A program made the position numbers and the translations under genes. Positions 34,227-41,838 of a stretch of 64,000 nt of DNA are shown here, piece after piece. The notes beneath the pieces are model-generated. The model was not told the origin of the DNA. It saw only the letters and a list, made by a program, of their open reading frames with translations, and ran no database searches. Numbering within the stretch: position 1 is the stretch's first letter; each line of letters begins with the position of its first letter. The DNA comes from Steroidobacteraceae bacterium (GTDB lineage Bacteria; Pseudomonadota; Gammaproteobacteria; Steroidobacterales; Steroidobacteraceae). The stretch spans positions 1 to 64,000 of the forward strand of contig JALORN010000007.1 in assembly GCA_025458905.1 (NCBI GenBank). Direction: 5' to 3'.

Positions 34227-35771
34227 ATGGCTGAGACTGCGAAGAAGTACGACCTGCTGGTCAAGAACGTGCGGGTCGTGCGCCCGCGCAAGACCACCGT
34301 CGAGAAGATGGACATCGCGGTCAAGGACGGCAAGATCGCCAAGGTCGCCAAGGGCATCAAGGCCCAGGAAGCCGCCGAGGTGCTCGACGGCAAGGACCAG
34401 CTCGCCTTCCCGGGCTGCGTCGACCCGCACATGCACGCCGGCATCTACGGCCCGCTCGGCAACGACGCCTATTCCGAGAGCCTCGCGGCCGCGCAGGGTG
34501 GCGTCACCACCAGCCTCAACTACATGCGCACCGGCGGCTACTACATGGAGAAGGGCGGCCCCTACGCCAAGGTCTACCCCGAGGTGCTCGACATCTCCAA
34601 GGACCGCTTCTGGGTCGACTACGCCTACCACCTCGCGCCGCTCGATCGCACGCACATCGGCGAGATCGACATGCTGATCCAGAAGTACGGCGTCACGTCC
34701 TTCAAGATCTTCATGTTCTACGGCGGCTACGGCCTGCACGGCGCCTCGAACTCGCAGCGCGAGTTCCTGATGATCGGCGAGGACGAGAAGTACGACATCG
34801 CGCACTTCGAGTTCGTGATGCGCGGCGTGCAGCGCGCGATGCTGCGCAACCCCAAGCTCAAGGACTCGATCTCGCTGTCGCTGCACTGCGAGCTCGCCGA
34901 CATCCTCAGCGCCTACACCAAGATGGTGCAGGGCGGCGCCAAGGTCACCGACCTCGACACCTACCTCACCGGCGTCACGCACGACCCCGAATGCGTCGAC
35001 TGCAAGCCGCTGACCGGCCTCAAGGCCTACAGTGCCGCGCGCCCGCCGCACTCCGAGGGCCTCGCGATCACGATCGCCTCCTACCTCGCGCACGAGACCA
35101 ACTGCCTCAACATCAACCTGCTGCACCTGACCTCGCGCAAGGCGGTCGAGGCGGCGCTGCTGATGGCCAAGTGCTTCCCGCACGTCAACTTCCGCCGCGA
35201 AGTCACGATCGGCCACCTCTGCCTCGACTACGACTCGAAGGTCGGCAGCTTCGCCAAGGTGAACCCGCCGATCCGCTCGCGCGCCGACGTCGAGTTCCTC
35301 TGGGAGAACCTGCTCGACGGCAAGCTCGACTGGGTCTGTTCCGACCACGCCTGCTGCAAGACCGAGAAGAAGGTGGGCAAGAACGGCCGCAAGGACATCT
35401 TCCAGGCGAAGTCCGGCTTCGGCGGCACCGAGTACATGCTCACGGCGCTGATCACCGAGGGCAAGCCGCGCGGACTGTCGTACAACCGCATGGCCGAGCT
35501 GCTGTCCTACAACCCCGCCAAGCGCTTCGGCCTGAAGGCCAAGGGCGACATCGCGCCGGGCTTCGACGCCGACATCGCGCTGGTCGACCCGAACAAGAGC
35601 TTCGTCGCCGGTGGCAAGCACTCCGAGTCGTCGCAGGGCTACTCGGTGTTCGAGGGCTTCGAGATGAAGGCGACCGTGACCCGCACGATCCTGCGTGGCA
35701 AGACGATCTACGCCGACGGCAATGCGGTCGGCAAGCCGATCGGGCAGTACCTGCACCGCCCGTACGCCTGA
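34227..35771 (+). CDS. Cyclic amidohydrolase, dihydropyrimidinase/hydantoinase-like
   Basis: A 514-residue TIM-barrel amidohydrolase. The binuclear site is complete by eye: H68 and H70 (DPHMHAG), K160 for carboxylation (TSFKIFMFYGG), H220 (SLHCEL), H300 (LLHLTSRKA) and D373 (VCSDHACC). Dihydropyrimidinases and hydantoinases open cyclic ureides. The distinctive YGGYGLHGASNS and SKSGFGGTEYM regions mark a subgroup whose substrate I do not know. AGGGG precedes ATG 34227. A strong terminator follows 26 bases after the stop. Confidence 0.85.
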   Translation: MAETAKKYDLLVKNVRVVRPRKTTVEKMDIAVKDGKIAKVAKGIKAQEAAEVLDGKDQLAFPGCVDPHMHAGIYGPLGNDAYSESLAAAQGGVTTSLNYMRTGGYYMEKGGPYAKVYPEVLDISKDRFWVDYAYHLAPLDRTHIGEIDMLIQKYGVTSFKIFMFYGGYGLHGASNSQREFLMIGEDEKYDIAHFEFVMRGVQRAMLRNPKLKDSISLSLHCELADILSAYTKMVQGGAKVTDLDTYLTGVTHDPECVDCKPLTGLKAYSAARPPHSEGLAITIASYLAHETNCLNINLLHLTSRKAVEAALLMAKCFPHVNFRREVTIGHLCLDYDSKVGSFAKVNPPIRSRADVEFLWENLLDGKLDWVCSDHACCKTEKKVGKNGRKDIFQAKSGFGGTEYMLTALITEGKPRGLSYNRMAELLSYNPAKRFGLKAKGDIAPGFDADIALVDPNKSFVAGGKHSESSQGYSVFEGFEMKATVTRTILRGKTIYADGNAVGKPIGQYLHRPYA

Positions 35772-35797
35772 GCCGGTTGCGGAGGCCGGCACGGTGG

Positions 35798-35826
35798 GGG
35801 CCCGGGAGACCGGGCCCTCTGCTTTT
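35798..35826 (+). terminator. Rho-independent terminator with GAGA tetraloop
   Basis: GGGCCCGG (35798-35805) and CCGGGCCC (35810-35817) form a perfect 8-pair stem around GAGA (a GNRA loop), followed by TCTGCTTTT. It lies 26 bases after the amidohydrolase stop and should end the long cluster that begins at 26498. Confidence 0.8.
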
Positions 35827-35830
35827 GGGC

Positions 35831-35836
35831 TAGACT
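35831..35836 (+). promoter_or_regulatory. -10-like TAGACT upstream of peroxiredoxin
   Basis: TAGACT within GGGCTAGACTCC stands 32 bases before the peroxiredoxin ATG and directly after the terminator's T tract. It shares the GCTAGACT word with the boxes at 1488 and 37587. No clear -35; the preceding positions are part of the terminator stem. Confidence 0.35.
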
Positions 35837-35868
35837 CCACCGCTTCGTTCAACCCGGAGATCAAGGAC

Positions 35869-36351
35869 ATGACCATCAAAGCCGGCGATCGCATGCCCAC
35901 GGGCACGCTGAAGACGATGACCAAGGACGGTCCCCAGGACATCAGCACCGACCAGCTCTTCAAGGGCAAGACGGTCGTCCTGTTCTCCGTCCCGGGCGCC
36001 TTCACCCCGACGTGCGACGCCAAGCACCTGCCGGGCTTCGTGCAGCACGCCGACGCCATCAAGTCCAAGGGTGTCGACACGATCGCCTGCATGGCCGTCA
36101 ACGACGTGTTCGTGATGAACGCCTGGGGCAAGGCGGGAGGGGTCGGCGACAAGGTCACGATGCTCGCCGACGGTAACGGCGACTATTCCAAGGCACTGGG
36201 CCTCGAGCTGGATGCCCGGGGCTTCGGCATGGGCGTGCGCGGACAGCGCTTCGCGATCATCGTCAAGGATGGCGTCGCGACCCACGTCAATGTCGAGGAC
36301 AAGGGCCAGTTCAAGGTCTCGGCCGCCGACTACGTGCTGGGCCAGCTCTGA
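35869..36351 (+). CDS. Peroxiredoxin, Prx5/glutaredoxin-dependent type
   Basis: A 160-residue peroxiredoxin of the Prx5 group. The peroxidatic cysteine is C49 in VPGAFTPTCDAKHLPGF, and the family's CMAVNDVFVMNAWGK and ARGFGMGVRGQRFAIIV segments are present. It reduces hydrogen peroxide and alkyl peroxides with thiol donors. It has its own promoter-like box and stands alone between a terminator and the next gene, so it may be independently expressed. Confidence 0.93.
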   Translation: MTIKAGDRMPTGTLKTMTKDGPQDISTDQLFKGKTVVLFSVPGAFTPTCDAKHLPGFVQHADAIKSKGVDTIACMAVNDVFVMNAWGKAGGVGDKVTMLADGNGDYSKALGLELDARGFGMGVRGQRFAIIVKDGVATHVNVEDKGQFKVSAADYVLGQL

Positions 36352-36453
36352 ACCTGCGCCGACCCCGTCGACCGCGTGCTCCGGGGCCCAGGTGGCCCCG
36401 GAGCCGTCTCTGAACCGCGCGAACCCCGAGACCCGGGGGGGACGGTGCCCCAC

Positions 36454-37467
36454 ATGCCCGACCGCAACCGCCGCATCACCTTCGCTCGCTCCCCGCGTGG
36501 CCTGCCGGTGCCCGAGGACTTCGGCAGTGACGAGACCGCGATCCCGTCGCCCGGTCCCGGGCAGTTCCTGTCGCGCACGGTCTACCTCTCGCTCGACCCG
36601 TACTACCGCAACGTGATGAAGAACAGCCAGATCTACGCCGACCGGCTCGCGCCGGGCGACGTGATGGTCGGCGAGACCGTGGCGCAAGTGCTCGAGTCGC
36701 ACCACCCCGACTACCGCCCGGGCGAGTACGTCGCCGTGCGCAATGGCTGGCAGCAGTACGCGCTGTCGGCCGGGCAGGGGGTGCGCAAGCTCGATCCCGC
36801 CGTCGCGCCCGTCTCGACGGCCCTCGGCGTGCTCGGCATGCCCGGCCTCACCGGCTGGGCCGGCACGGTGTACCTCGGCGAGCCGCGGCCCGGCCAGACC
36901 TTCGTGGTCTCGGCCTGCACCGGCCCGGTCGGCAGCACCGCCGGCCAGGTGGCGCGCCACATGGGTGCACGCGTGGTCGGCATCGCCGGCTCGGCGGAGA
37001 AGTGCGACTACGCGGTGAACGAACTGCGCTTCGATGCCTGCGTGAACTACAAGACCGGCGACCTTGCTGCGCAGCTCAAGGCCGCCTGCCCGGACGGCAT
37101 CGACGTCTACTTCGACAACGTCGCCGGCGACACGCTGGTGGCCGTGATCCGCAACCTCGCGATGGGCGCGCGCATCGTCCTCTGCGGGATGATCGAGGCC
37201 TACAGCATGGACCAGCCGCCGCCTGGGCCTTGGCTCGGCCCGGTCGTCGGTGCGCGTGCGACCCTGAAGGGTCTCGTGGTCTACGACCACCTGCACCGCC
37301 TGCCGGAGATGACGCGCACGATCGGCGGCTGGATCCGCAAGGGCGAGTTCCGCTGGCGCGAGGACGTCGCCGAGGGACTGGGGAGCGCGCCCGAGGCTTT
37401 CTGTCGCCTGATGCGTGGCGGCAATTTCGGCAAGGCGCTGGTACGCGTGGGACCGGAGCAGGCCTGA
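36454..37467 (+). CDS. NADP-dependent MDR oxidoreductase (curcumin reductase/YncB-like)
   Basis: A 337-residue zinc-independent medium-chain dehydrogenase/reductase. The substrate loop has LSLDPYYRNVM, the fold continues with VLGMPGLTGWAGTVYLGEP, and the NADP motif reads ACTGPVGSTAGQVA. These enzymes reduce double bonds of alpha,beta-unsaturated ketones. ATG 36454 gives a family-like N-terminus; GTG 36445, nearer the G-run, is possible. It follows the peroxiredoxin by 102 bases. Confidence 0.88.
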   Translation: MPDRNRRITFARSPRGLPVPEDFGSDETAIPSPGPGQFLSRTVYLSLDPYYRNVMKNSQIYADRLAPGDVMVGETVAQVLESHHPDYRPGEYVAVRNGWQQYALSAGQGVRKLDPAVAPVSTALGVLGMPGLTGWAGTVYLGEPRPGQTFVVSACTGPVGSTAGQVARHMGARVVGIAGSAEKCDYAVNELRFDACVNYKTGDLAAQLKAACPDGIDVYFDNVAGDTLVAVIRNLAMGARIVLCGMIEAYSMDQPPPGPWLGPVVGARATLKGLVVYDHLHRLPEMTRTIGGWIRKGEFRWREDVAEGLGSAPEAFCRLMRGGNFGKALVRVGPEQA

Positions 37468-37586
37468 GGCCCGGCCGGCCGCACGGCCTGCCGGCGGCCG
37501 CCGCCGGCGCAGGGGCGAGGCGACGCCGCGCGTCGGACGCGCCCGCGCCACGGCTCCGGCATCCGGGCACCGTGTCCGGGACCCGA

Positions 37587-37595
37587 TGCTAGACT
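37587..37595 (+). promoter_or_regulatory. Extended -10-like box TGCTAGACT upstream of acyl-CoA dehydrogenase
   Basis: TGC-TAGACT is identical to the box at 1488 and lies 82 bases before the ATG at 37678, in a 210-base gap that is otherwise G+C-rich and has no open reading frame of note. No clear -35 was seen. Confidence 0.4.
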
Positions 37596-37677
37596 CGCGC
37601 CCGCCGCGCGTGCCGGCGGGCAGGTCCTGCCGCCACGCGCCCGCGTCCTTCCTCCGACCCAGCGGTGAGCCTGCCCG

Positions 37678-38838
37678 ATGATCGCCCGAGACGACGACTA
37701 CGAAGAGATCCGCTCCGCGGTGCGTGCCCTGTGCGCGCAGTTCCCCGACGAATACTTCCGGAAAGTCGACGCGGACCGCGCCTACCCCGAGGAGTTCGTC
37801 GAGGCGCTGACCAAGGCGGGCTGGCTCGCGGCGCTGATCCCGCAGGAGTATGGCGGCTCGGGCCTCTCGCTCGCCGAGGCCTCGGTCATCATGGAGGAGA
37901 TCAACCGCTCCGGTGGCAACTCCGGCGCCTGCCACGGCCAGATGTACGTCATGAACATCCTGGTGCGCCACGGCAGCGAGCGCCAGCGCCGCGACGTGCT
38001 GCCGAAGCTCGCCGCCGGCGAGTTGCGCATGCAGTCGATGGCGGTCACCGAGCCGACCACCGGGACCGACACCACCCGGCTGAAGACCACCGCAGTCCGC
38101 AAGGGCGACCGCTACGTCGTCAACGGCCAGAAGGTCTGGATCTCGCGCGTGCAGCACTCGGACCTGATGATCCTGCTGGCACGCACCACGCCGCTCGCCG
38201 AGGTCAAGCGCAAGTCCGACGGGCTGTCGGTGTTCCTCGTCGACCTGCGGGAGGCGGTGGGCCGTGGCCTGCAGGTGCGCGCGATCCCGAACATGGTCAA
38301 CCACGAGACCAACGAGCTGTTCTTCGACAACCTCGAGATCCCGGCCGACAGCCTGATCGGCGAGGAAGGCAAGGGGTTCAGGTACATCCTCGACGGCCTC
38401 AACGCCGAGCGCGTGCTGATCGCCGCCGAGTGCATCGGCGACGCCTACTGGTTCGTCGCGCGGGCCACGAAGTATGCGAACGAGCGGCGCGTGTTCGACC
38501 GCCCGATCGGCCAGAACCAGGCGGTGCAGTTCCCCATCGCCGAGTCCTGGATCGAGACCGAGGCCGCGAGCCTGATGCGCTTCCGCGCCTGCGAGCTCTA
38601 CGACGCCCAGAAGCCCTGTGGCGCCGAGGCCAACATGGCCAAGCTGCTCGCGGCCAAGGCCTCCTGGGAGGCGGCCAATGCCTGCCTGCAGACCCACGGC
38701 GGGTTCGGCTTCGCGGCCGAGTACGACGTCGAGCGCAAGTTCCGCGAGACGCGGCTCTACCAGGTGGCGCCGATCTCGACCAACCTGATCCTCTCCTACA
38801 TCGCCGAGCACCAGCTCGGGCTGCCGCGCTCCTTCTGA
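37678..38838 (+). CDS. Acyl-CoA dehydrogenase
   Basis: A 386-residue FAD acyl-CoA dehydrogenase: PQEYGGSGLSLAEAS, MAVTEPTTGTDTTRLKT and QTHGGFGFAAEYDVERKFRETRLYQV. Medium-chain enzymes have the catalytic Glu in YEGT just after this point; here the sequence reads VAPISTN. Instead E244 in DGLNAERVLIA matches the alternative base position of isovaleryl- and long-chain enzymes, suggesting branched or bulky acyl-CoA substrates. Electrons would go to ETF (52 kb). The CoA transferase follows by 49 bases. Confidence 0.92.
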   Translation: MIARDDDYEEIRSAVRALCAQFPDEYFRKVDADRAYPEEFVEALTKAGWLAALIPQEYGGSGLSLAEASVIMEEINRSGGNSGACHGQMYVMNILVRHGSERQRRDVLPKLAAGELRMQSMAVTEPTTGTDTTRLKTTAVRKGDRYVVNGQKVWISRVQHSDLMILLARTTPLAEVKRKSDGLSVFLVDLREAVGRGLQVRAIPNMVNHETNELFFDNLEIPADSLIGEEGKGFRYILDGLNAERVLIAAECIGDAYWFVARATKYANERRVFDRPIGQNQAVQFPIAESWIETEAASLMRFRACELYDAQKPCGAEANMAKLLAAKASWEAANACLQTHGGFGFAAEYDVERKFRETRLYQVAPISTNLILSYIAEHQLGLPRSF

Positions 38839-38887
38839 GCACGGCGGACGTCGGGCGCGCGCGGGACCTGCATCCCACGGGGTGGCC

Positions 38888-40084
38888 ATGAACGACGCAG
38901 CAGCCGGCCGGCCACTCGACGGCGTGACGGTCCTCGCGCTCGAGCACGCGATCGCCGCGCCGTTCTGCACGCGCCAGCTCGCCGACCTCGGTGCCCGCGT
39001 CATCAAGGTCGAGCGCCCGGGCAGCGGCGACTTCGCGCGCGCCTACGATGCGCGCGTCCGCGGCCTGTCGTCGCACTTCGTCTGGACCAACCGATCGAAG
39101 GAGAGCCTGACGCTCGACGTCAAGCACCCGGAGGGCCGCGCGATCCTGGCGCGCCTGGTGGAGCGTGCCGACGTGCTCGTGCAGAACCTCGCGCCGGGTG
39201 CCGCGACCCGCCTCGGCCTCGACTACGCGACGCTCGCACCCCGGCATCCGCGGCTCATCGTCTGCGACATCTCCGGCTACGGCAGCACCGGCCCCTACGT
39301 CGACAAGAAGGCCTACGACCTGCTGGTCCAGTCCGAGGCGGGCTTCCTGTCGGTGACCGGCACGCCGGAGACGCCGAGCAAGTCCGGCGCCTCGATCGCC
39401 GACATCTCCGCCGGCATGTACGCCTACAGCAGCATCCTGGCGGCCTTGCTGCAGCGCGCCCGCACCGGCCGTGGGGCGCGCATCGACGTGGCGTTGCTCG
39501 AGACGATGGCCGAGTGGATGGGTTTCCCGCTGTACTACGCCTTCGACGGCGCGCCCGCGCCGGCGCGGACCGGCGCCGCACACGCCACGATCTTCCCCTA
39601 CGGTCCGTTCGCCACGGGCGACGGGCGCCGCGTGATGCTCGGGGTGCAGAACGAGCGCGAGTGGGCGAGGTTCTGCGAGGGCGTGCTGCGCCGCCCCGAG
39701 CTCGCGACCGACCCGCGCTACGCCGACAACGCGCGCCGCAGCGCCGCCCGCGCCGAGCTCGGCGCACTGATCGAAGCCTGCTTCGCGACGCTCGACGCCG
39801 CCGCCGTGGTCGAGCGGCTCGACGCGGCCGGCATCGCCAATGCCCGGGTCAACGAGATGGCGGAGGTCTGGGCCCATCCGCAGCTCGCGGCACGCGGCCG
39901 CTGGGCCAGCGTCGCGACGCCCGCCGGGCCGGTCGCGGCACTGCGGCCGCCGGCAGGGCTCGATGGCGTCGCACCGCGGATGGACCCCGTGCCGGCCCTC
40001 GGCGAGCACACCGAGCGGATCCTCGCCGAGCTGGGTCACGACGCGGCGGGCATTGCCCGGTTGCGGGCCGCCGGCGCGATCTGA
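38888..40084 (+). CDS. CaiB/BaiF (class III) CoA transferase
   Basis: A 398-residue class III CoA transferase: LDGVTVLALEHAIAAPFCT, ARVIKVERPGSGDFAR, CDISGYGSTGPY and the catalytic Asp D172 in ASIADISAGMYAYSS. These enzymes move CoA between acyl donors and organic acids. It probably activates the acid that the adjacent acyl-CoA dehydrogenase oxidises. ATG 38888 follows GGGG; a GTG two codons earlier is possible. Confidence 0.92.
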   Translation: MNDAAAGRPLDGVTVLALEHAIAAPFCTRQLADLGARVIKVERPGSGDFARAYDARVRGLSSHFVWTNRSKESLTLDVKHPEGRAILARLVERADVLVQNLAPGAATRLGLDYATLAPRHPRLIVCDISGYGSTGPYVDKKAYDLLVQSEAGFLSVTGTPETPSKSGASIADISAGMYAYSSILAALLQRARTGRGARIDVALLETMAEWMGFPLYYAFDGAPAPARTGAAHATIFPYGPFATGDGRRVMLGVQNEREWARFCEGVLRRPELATDPRYADNARRSAARAELGALIEACFATLDAAAVVERLDAAGIANARVNEMAEVWAHPQLAARGRWASVATPAGPVAALRPPAGLDGVAPRMDPVPALGEHTERILAELGHDAAGIARLRAAGAI

Positions 40085-40140
40085 AGGGGGCGCCGGCCGC
40101 GGCCCCGGCCACGCGGTTCCGTTCGACCAGACAGAACGAT

Positions 40141-40194
40141 TACTGCAATTAATTGTATTTTTAAGATGCTGGCCGACCCGGCATAGTGTGCCGG
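40141..40194 (+). promoter_or_regulatory. AT-rich leader with two inverted repeats upstream of dabB
   Basis: A short AT-rich island stands out in the G+C-rich sequence. It contains the perfect palindrome CAATTAATTG (40146-40155) and the inverted repeat CCGGCA-TAGTG-TGCCGG (40178-40194), 27 bases before the dabB ATG. The first could be an operator or part of a promoter (TTGTAT at 40153); the second an operator or leader hairpin. Confidence 0.45.
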
Positions 40195-40221
40195 CCCGCT
40201 GCCCGGGCAGGGAGGTCGGTC

Positions 40222-41838
40222 ATGGATGTCACGGGTCCCACTCTTTCTTGGATCGCCACGGCGGCCTTCGCCGCGGTGCCGCTGCTGGCGCTCGCCGGCG
40301 CCGCGCTGGCCCAGGCGGGCGCCTCGCGTGGCCCCGCGCCTGGCTGGAAGGTCGCCAACCAGGTCGCCGCGGCCGGCCTCGCGCTGGCCCTGCTGGCGCT
40401 CGGTCTGGTGGTCGCCGGTCGGCTCGGCGGCTCGCCCGCGGTCGGCAACGCGCTCGTCCGGGTCGACACCGCCGGCGCGGCCATGCTGGCCCTGGTCGCC
40501 TTCATCGGCTGGGTGATCGTGCGTTACTCGCGCCGCTACCTCGCCGGTGACCGCGGCGAGGCGCGCTACGTCCCGGCGCTGCTCGCCACGATCGGCGCGG
40601 TGGGCATCGTGGTCGCGACCAACCACCTGGTCGTGATGGCTCTCGCCTGGTTCGCTACCAGCCTCGCGCTGCACCGCCTGCTGACCTTCTACGACGACCG
40701 GCCGGCCGCGCTGATCGCCGCCCACAAGAAGTTCATCGCGAGCCGCGCCGCGGACCTCGCGCTGTTCACGGCCGTCGGGCTGGTCGGCTACGCCTGGGGC
40801 ACGTTCCGGATCGACGAACTGGCTGCCCGCGTCGCCGCGTCCCCGGAGCTGCCGGTGGCGATCCAGGCCGCCGCCGTGCTGTTCGCGCTGACGGCGATCC
40901 TGAAGTGCGCGCAGCTGCCGGTGCACGGCTGGCTGATCCAGGTGATGGAGGCGCCGACCCCGGTCTCCGCGCTGCTGCACGCCGGCATCGTCAACCTCGG
41001 CGGGTTCGTGCTGATCCGCCTCGCCGACCTCACCGCCGCCTCCACCGTCGCCCAGGTGCTGCTGGTCACGGTGGGCGGTGCGACCGCCGCGCTCGCGGCG
41101 CTGGTCGCCACGACGCGCATCAGCATCAAGGTGGCGCTCGCCTGGTCCACCTGCGCGCAGATGGGCTTCATGCTGATGCAGTGCGGCCTCGGCCTGCCCG
41201 AGCTCGCGCTGCTGCACATCCTCGCCCACTCGCTCTACAAGGCGCATGCCTTCCTCGGCGCCGGTGGCACGGTCGAGCAGGCGCGGATCCGGCTGATGGC
41301 CGGCCCGGCCTCGGCGCCGAAGCCGGTGGCGGCCTACCTGGCCGCGGCCGGTGGCGCCGTGGCGGTACTGGCCGCGGGCTCGGTGCTCGGCGGGGCGCAC
41401 GCCGCCCACCCGGGCGTCGCCGCGCTCGCGCTGGTCGCGAGCCTCGCGCTCGCGCCGCTGGCCCTGCCGCGCGGCGCGCGCAGCGGCGCCGCTCTGCTGC
41501 GCGTGCCGCTGGCGGTGGTCGGCGTGGCGCTGCTGTACGTCGCGCTGCACGCCATCGCCGGCCGCGCGCTCGACCTCGCCGCGCCCGCGGCCGCGCCGGC
41601 GGCGCTCGCGGTCGCGGTCGGCATCGCCTTCGTGCTGGTGTTCGCGGTCCAGGTGGCGATCGCGGCCGATCCGCGCGGCGCGCTCGCGCAGCGGCTGCAC
41701 CACTGGTTCTACGCCGGCTTCTACCTCGACGAGATCTTCACCCGATTCACCTTCCGGGTGTGGCCGGCGCGCCTGCGCCGCGACACCCCGCCGAACCACG
41801 CCGTCGCGGCGCCGCTCGCCGCAGGAGACGCCCGATGA
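40222..41838 (+). CDS. dabB: Inorganic carbon transporter subunit DabB (NuoL/antiporter-like)
   Basis: A 538-residue polytopic protein of the proton-conducting NuoL/MrpA family: IVRYSRRYLAGD, KFIASRAADLALF, KCAQLPVHGWL, APTPVSALLHAGIVNLGG and HSLYKAHAFLGAGG. No other nuo or mrp gene is nearby; the next gene encodes DabA, so this is DabB of the DAB system, which couples the cation gradient to CO2 hydration and bicarbonate accumulation. AGGGAGG at 40209-40215 fixes the start. It overlaps dabA by four bases. Confidence 0.9.
   Translation: MDVTGPTLSWIATAAFAAVPLLALAGAALAQAGASRGPAPGWKVANQVAAAGLALALLALGLVVAGRLGGSPAVGNALVRVDTAGAAMLALVAFIGWVIVRYSRRYLAGDRGEARYVPALLATIGAVGIVVATNHLVVMALAWFATSLALHRLLTFYDDRPAALIAAHKKFIASRAADLALFTAVGLVGYAWGTFRIDELAARVAASPELPVAIQAAAVLFALTAILKCAQLPVHGWLIQVMEAPTPVSALLHAGIVNLGGFVLIRLADLTAASTVAQVLLVTVGGATAALAALVATTRISIKVALAWSTCAQMGFMLMQCGLGLPELALLHILAHSLYKAHAFLGAGGTVEQARIRLMAGPASAPKPVAAYLAAAGGAVAVLAAGSVLGGAHAAHPGVAALALVASLALAPLALPRGARSGAALLRVPLAVVGVALLYVALHAIAGRALDLAAPAAAPAALAVAVGIAFVLVFAVQVAIAADPRGALAQRLHHWFYAGFYLDEIFTRFTFRVWPARLRRDTPPNHAVAAPLAAGDAR

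Noticed and set aside
40222-41838. NADH dehydrogenase subunit L of complex I
   Set aside because: No other nuo genes are adjacent, and the overlapping DUF2309 gene identifies it as DabB.
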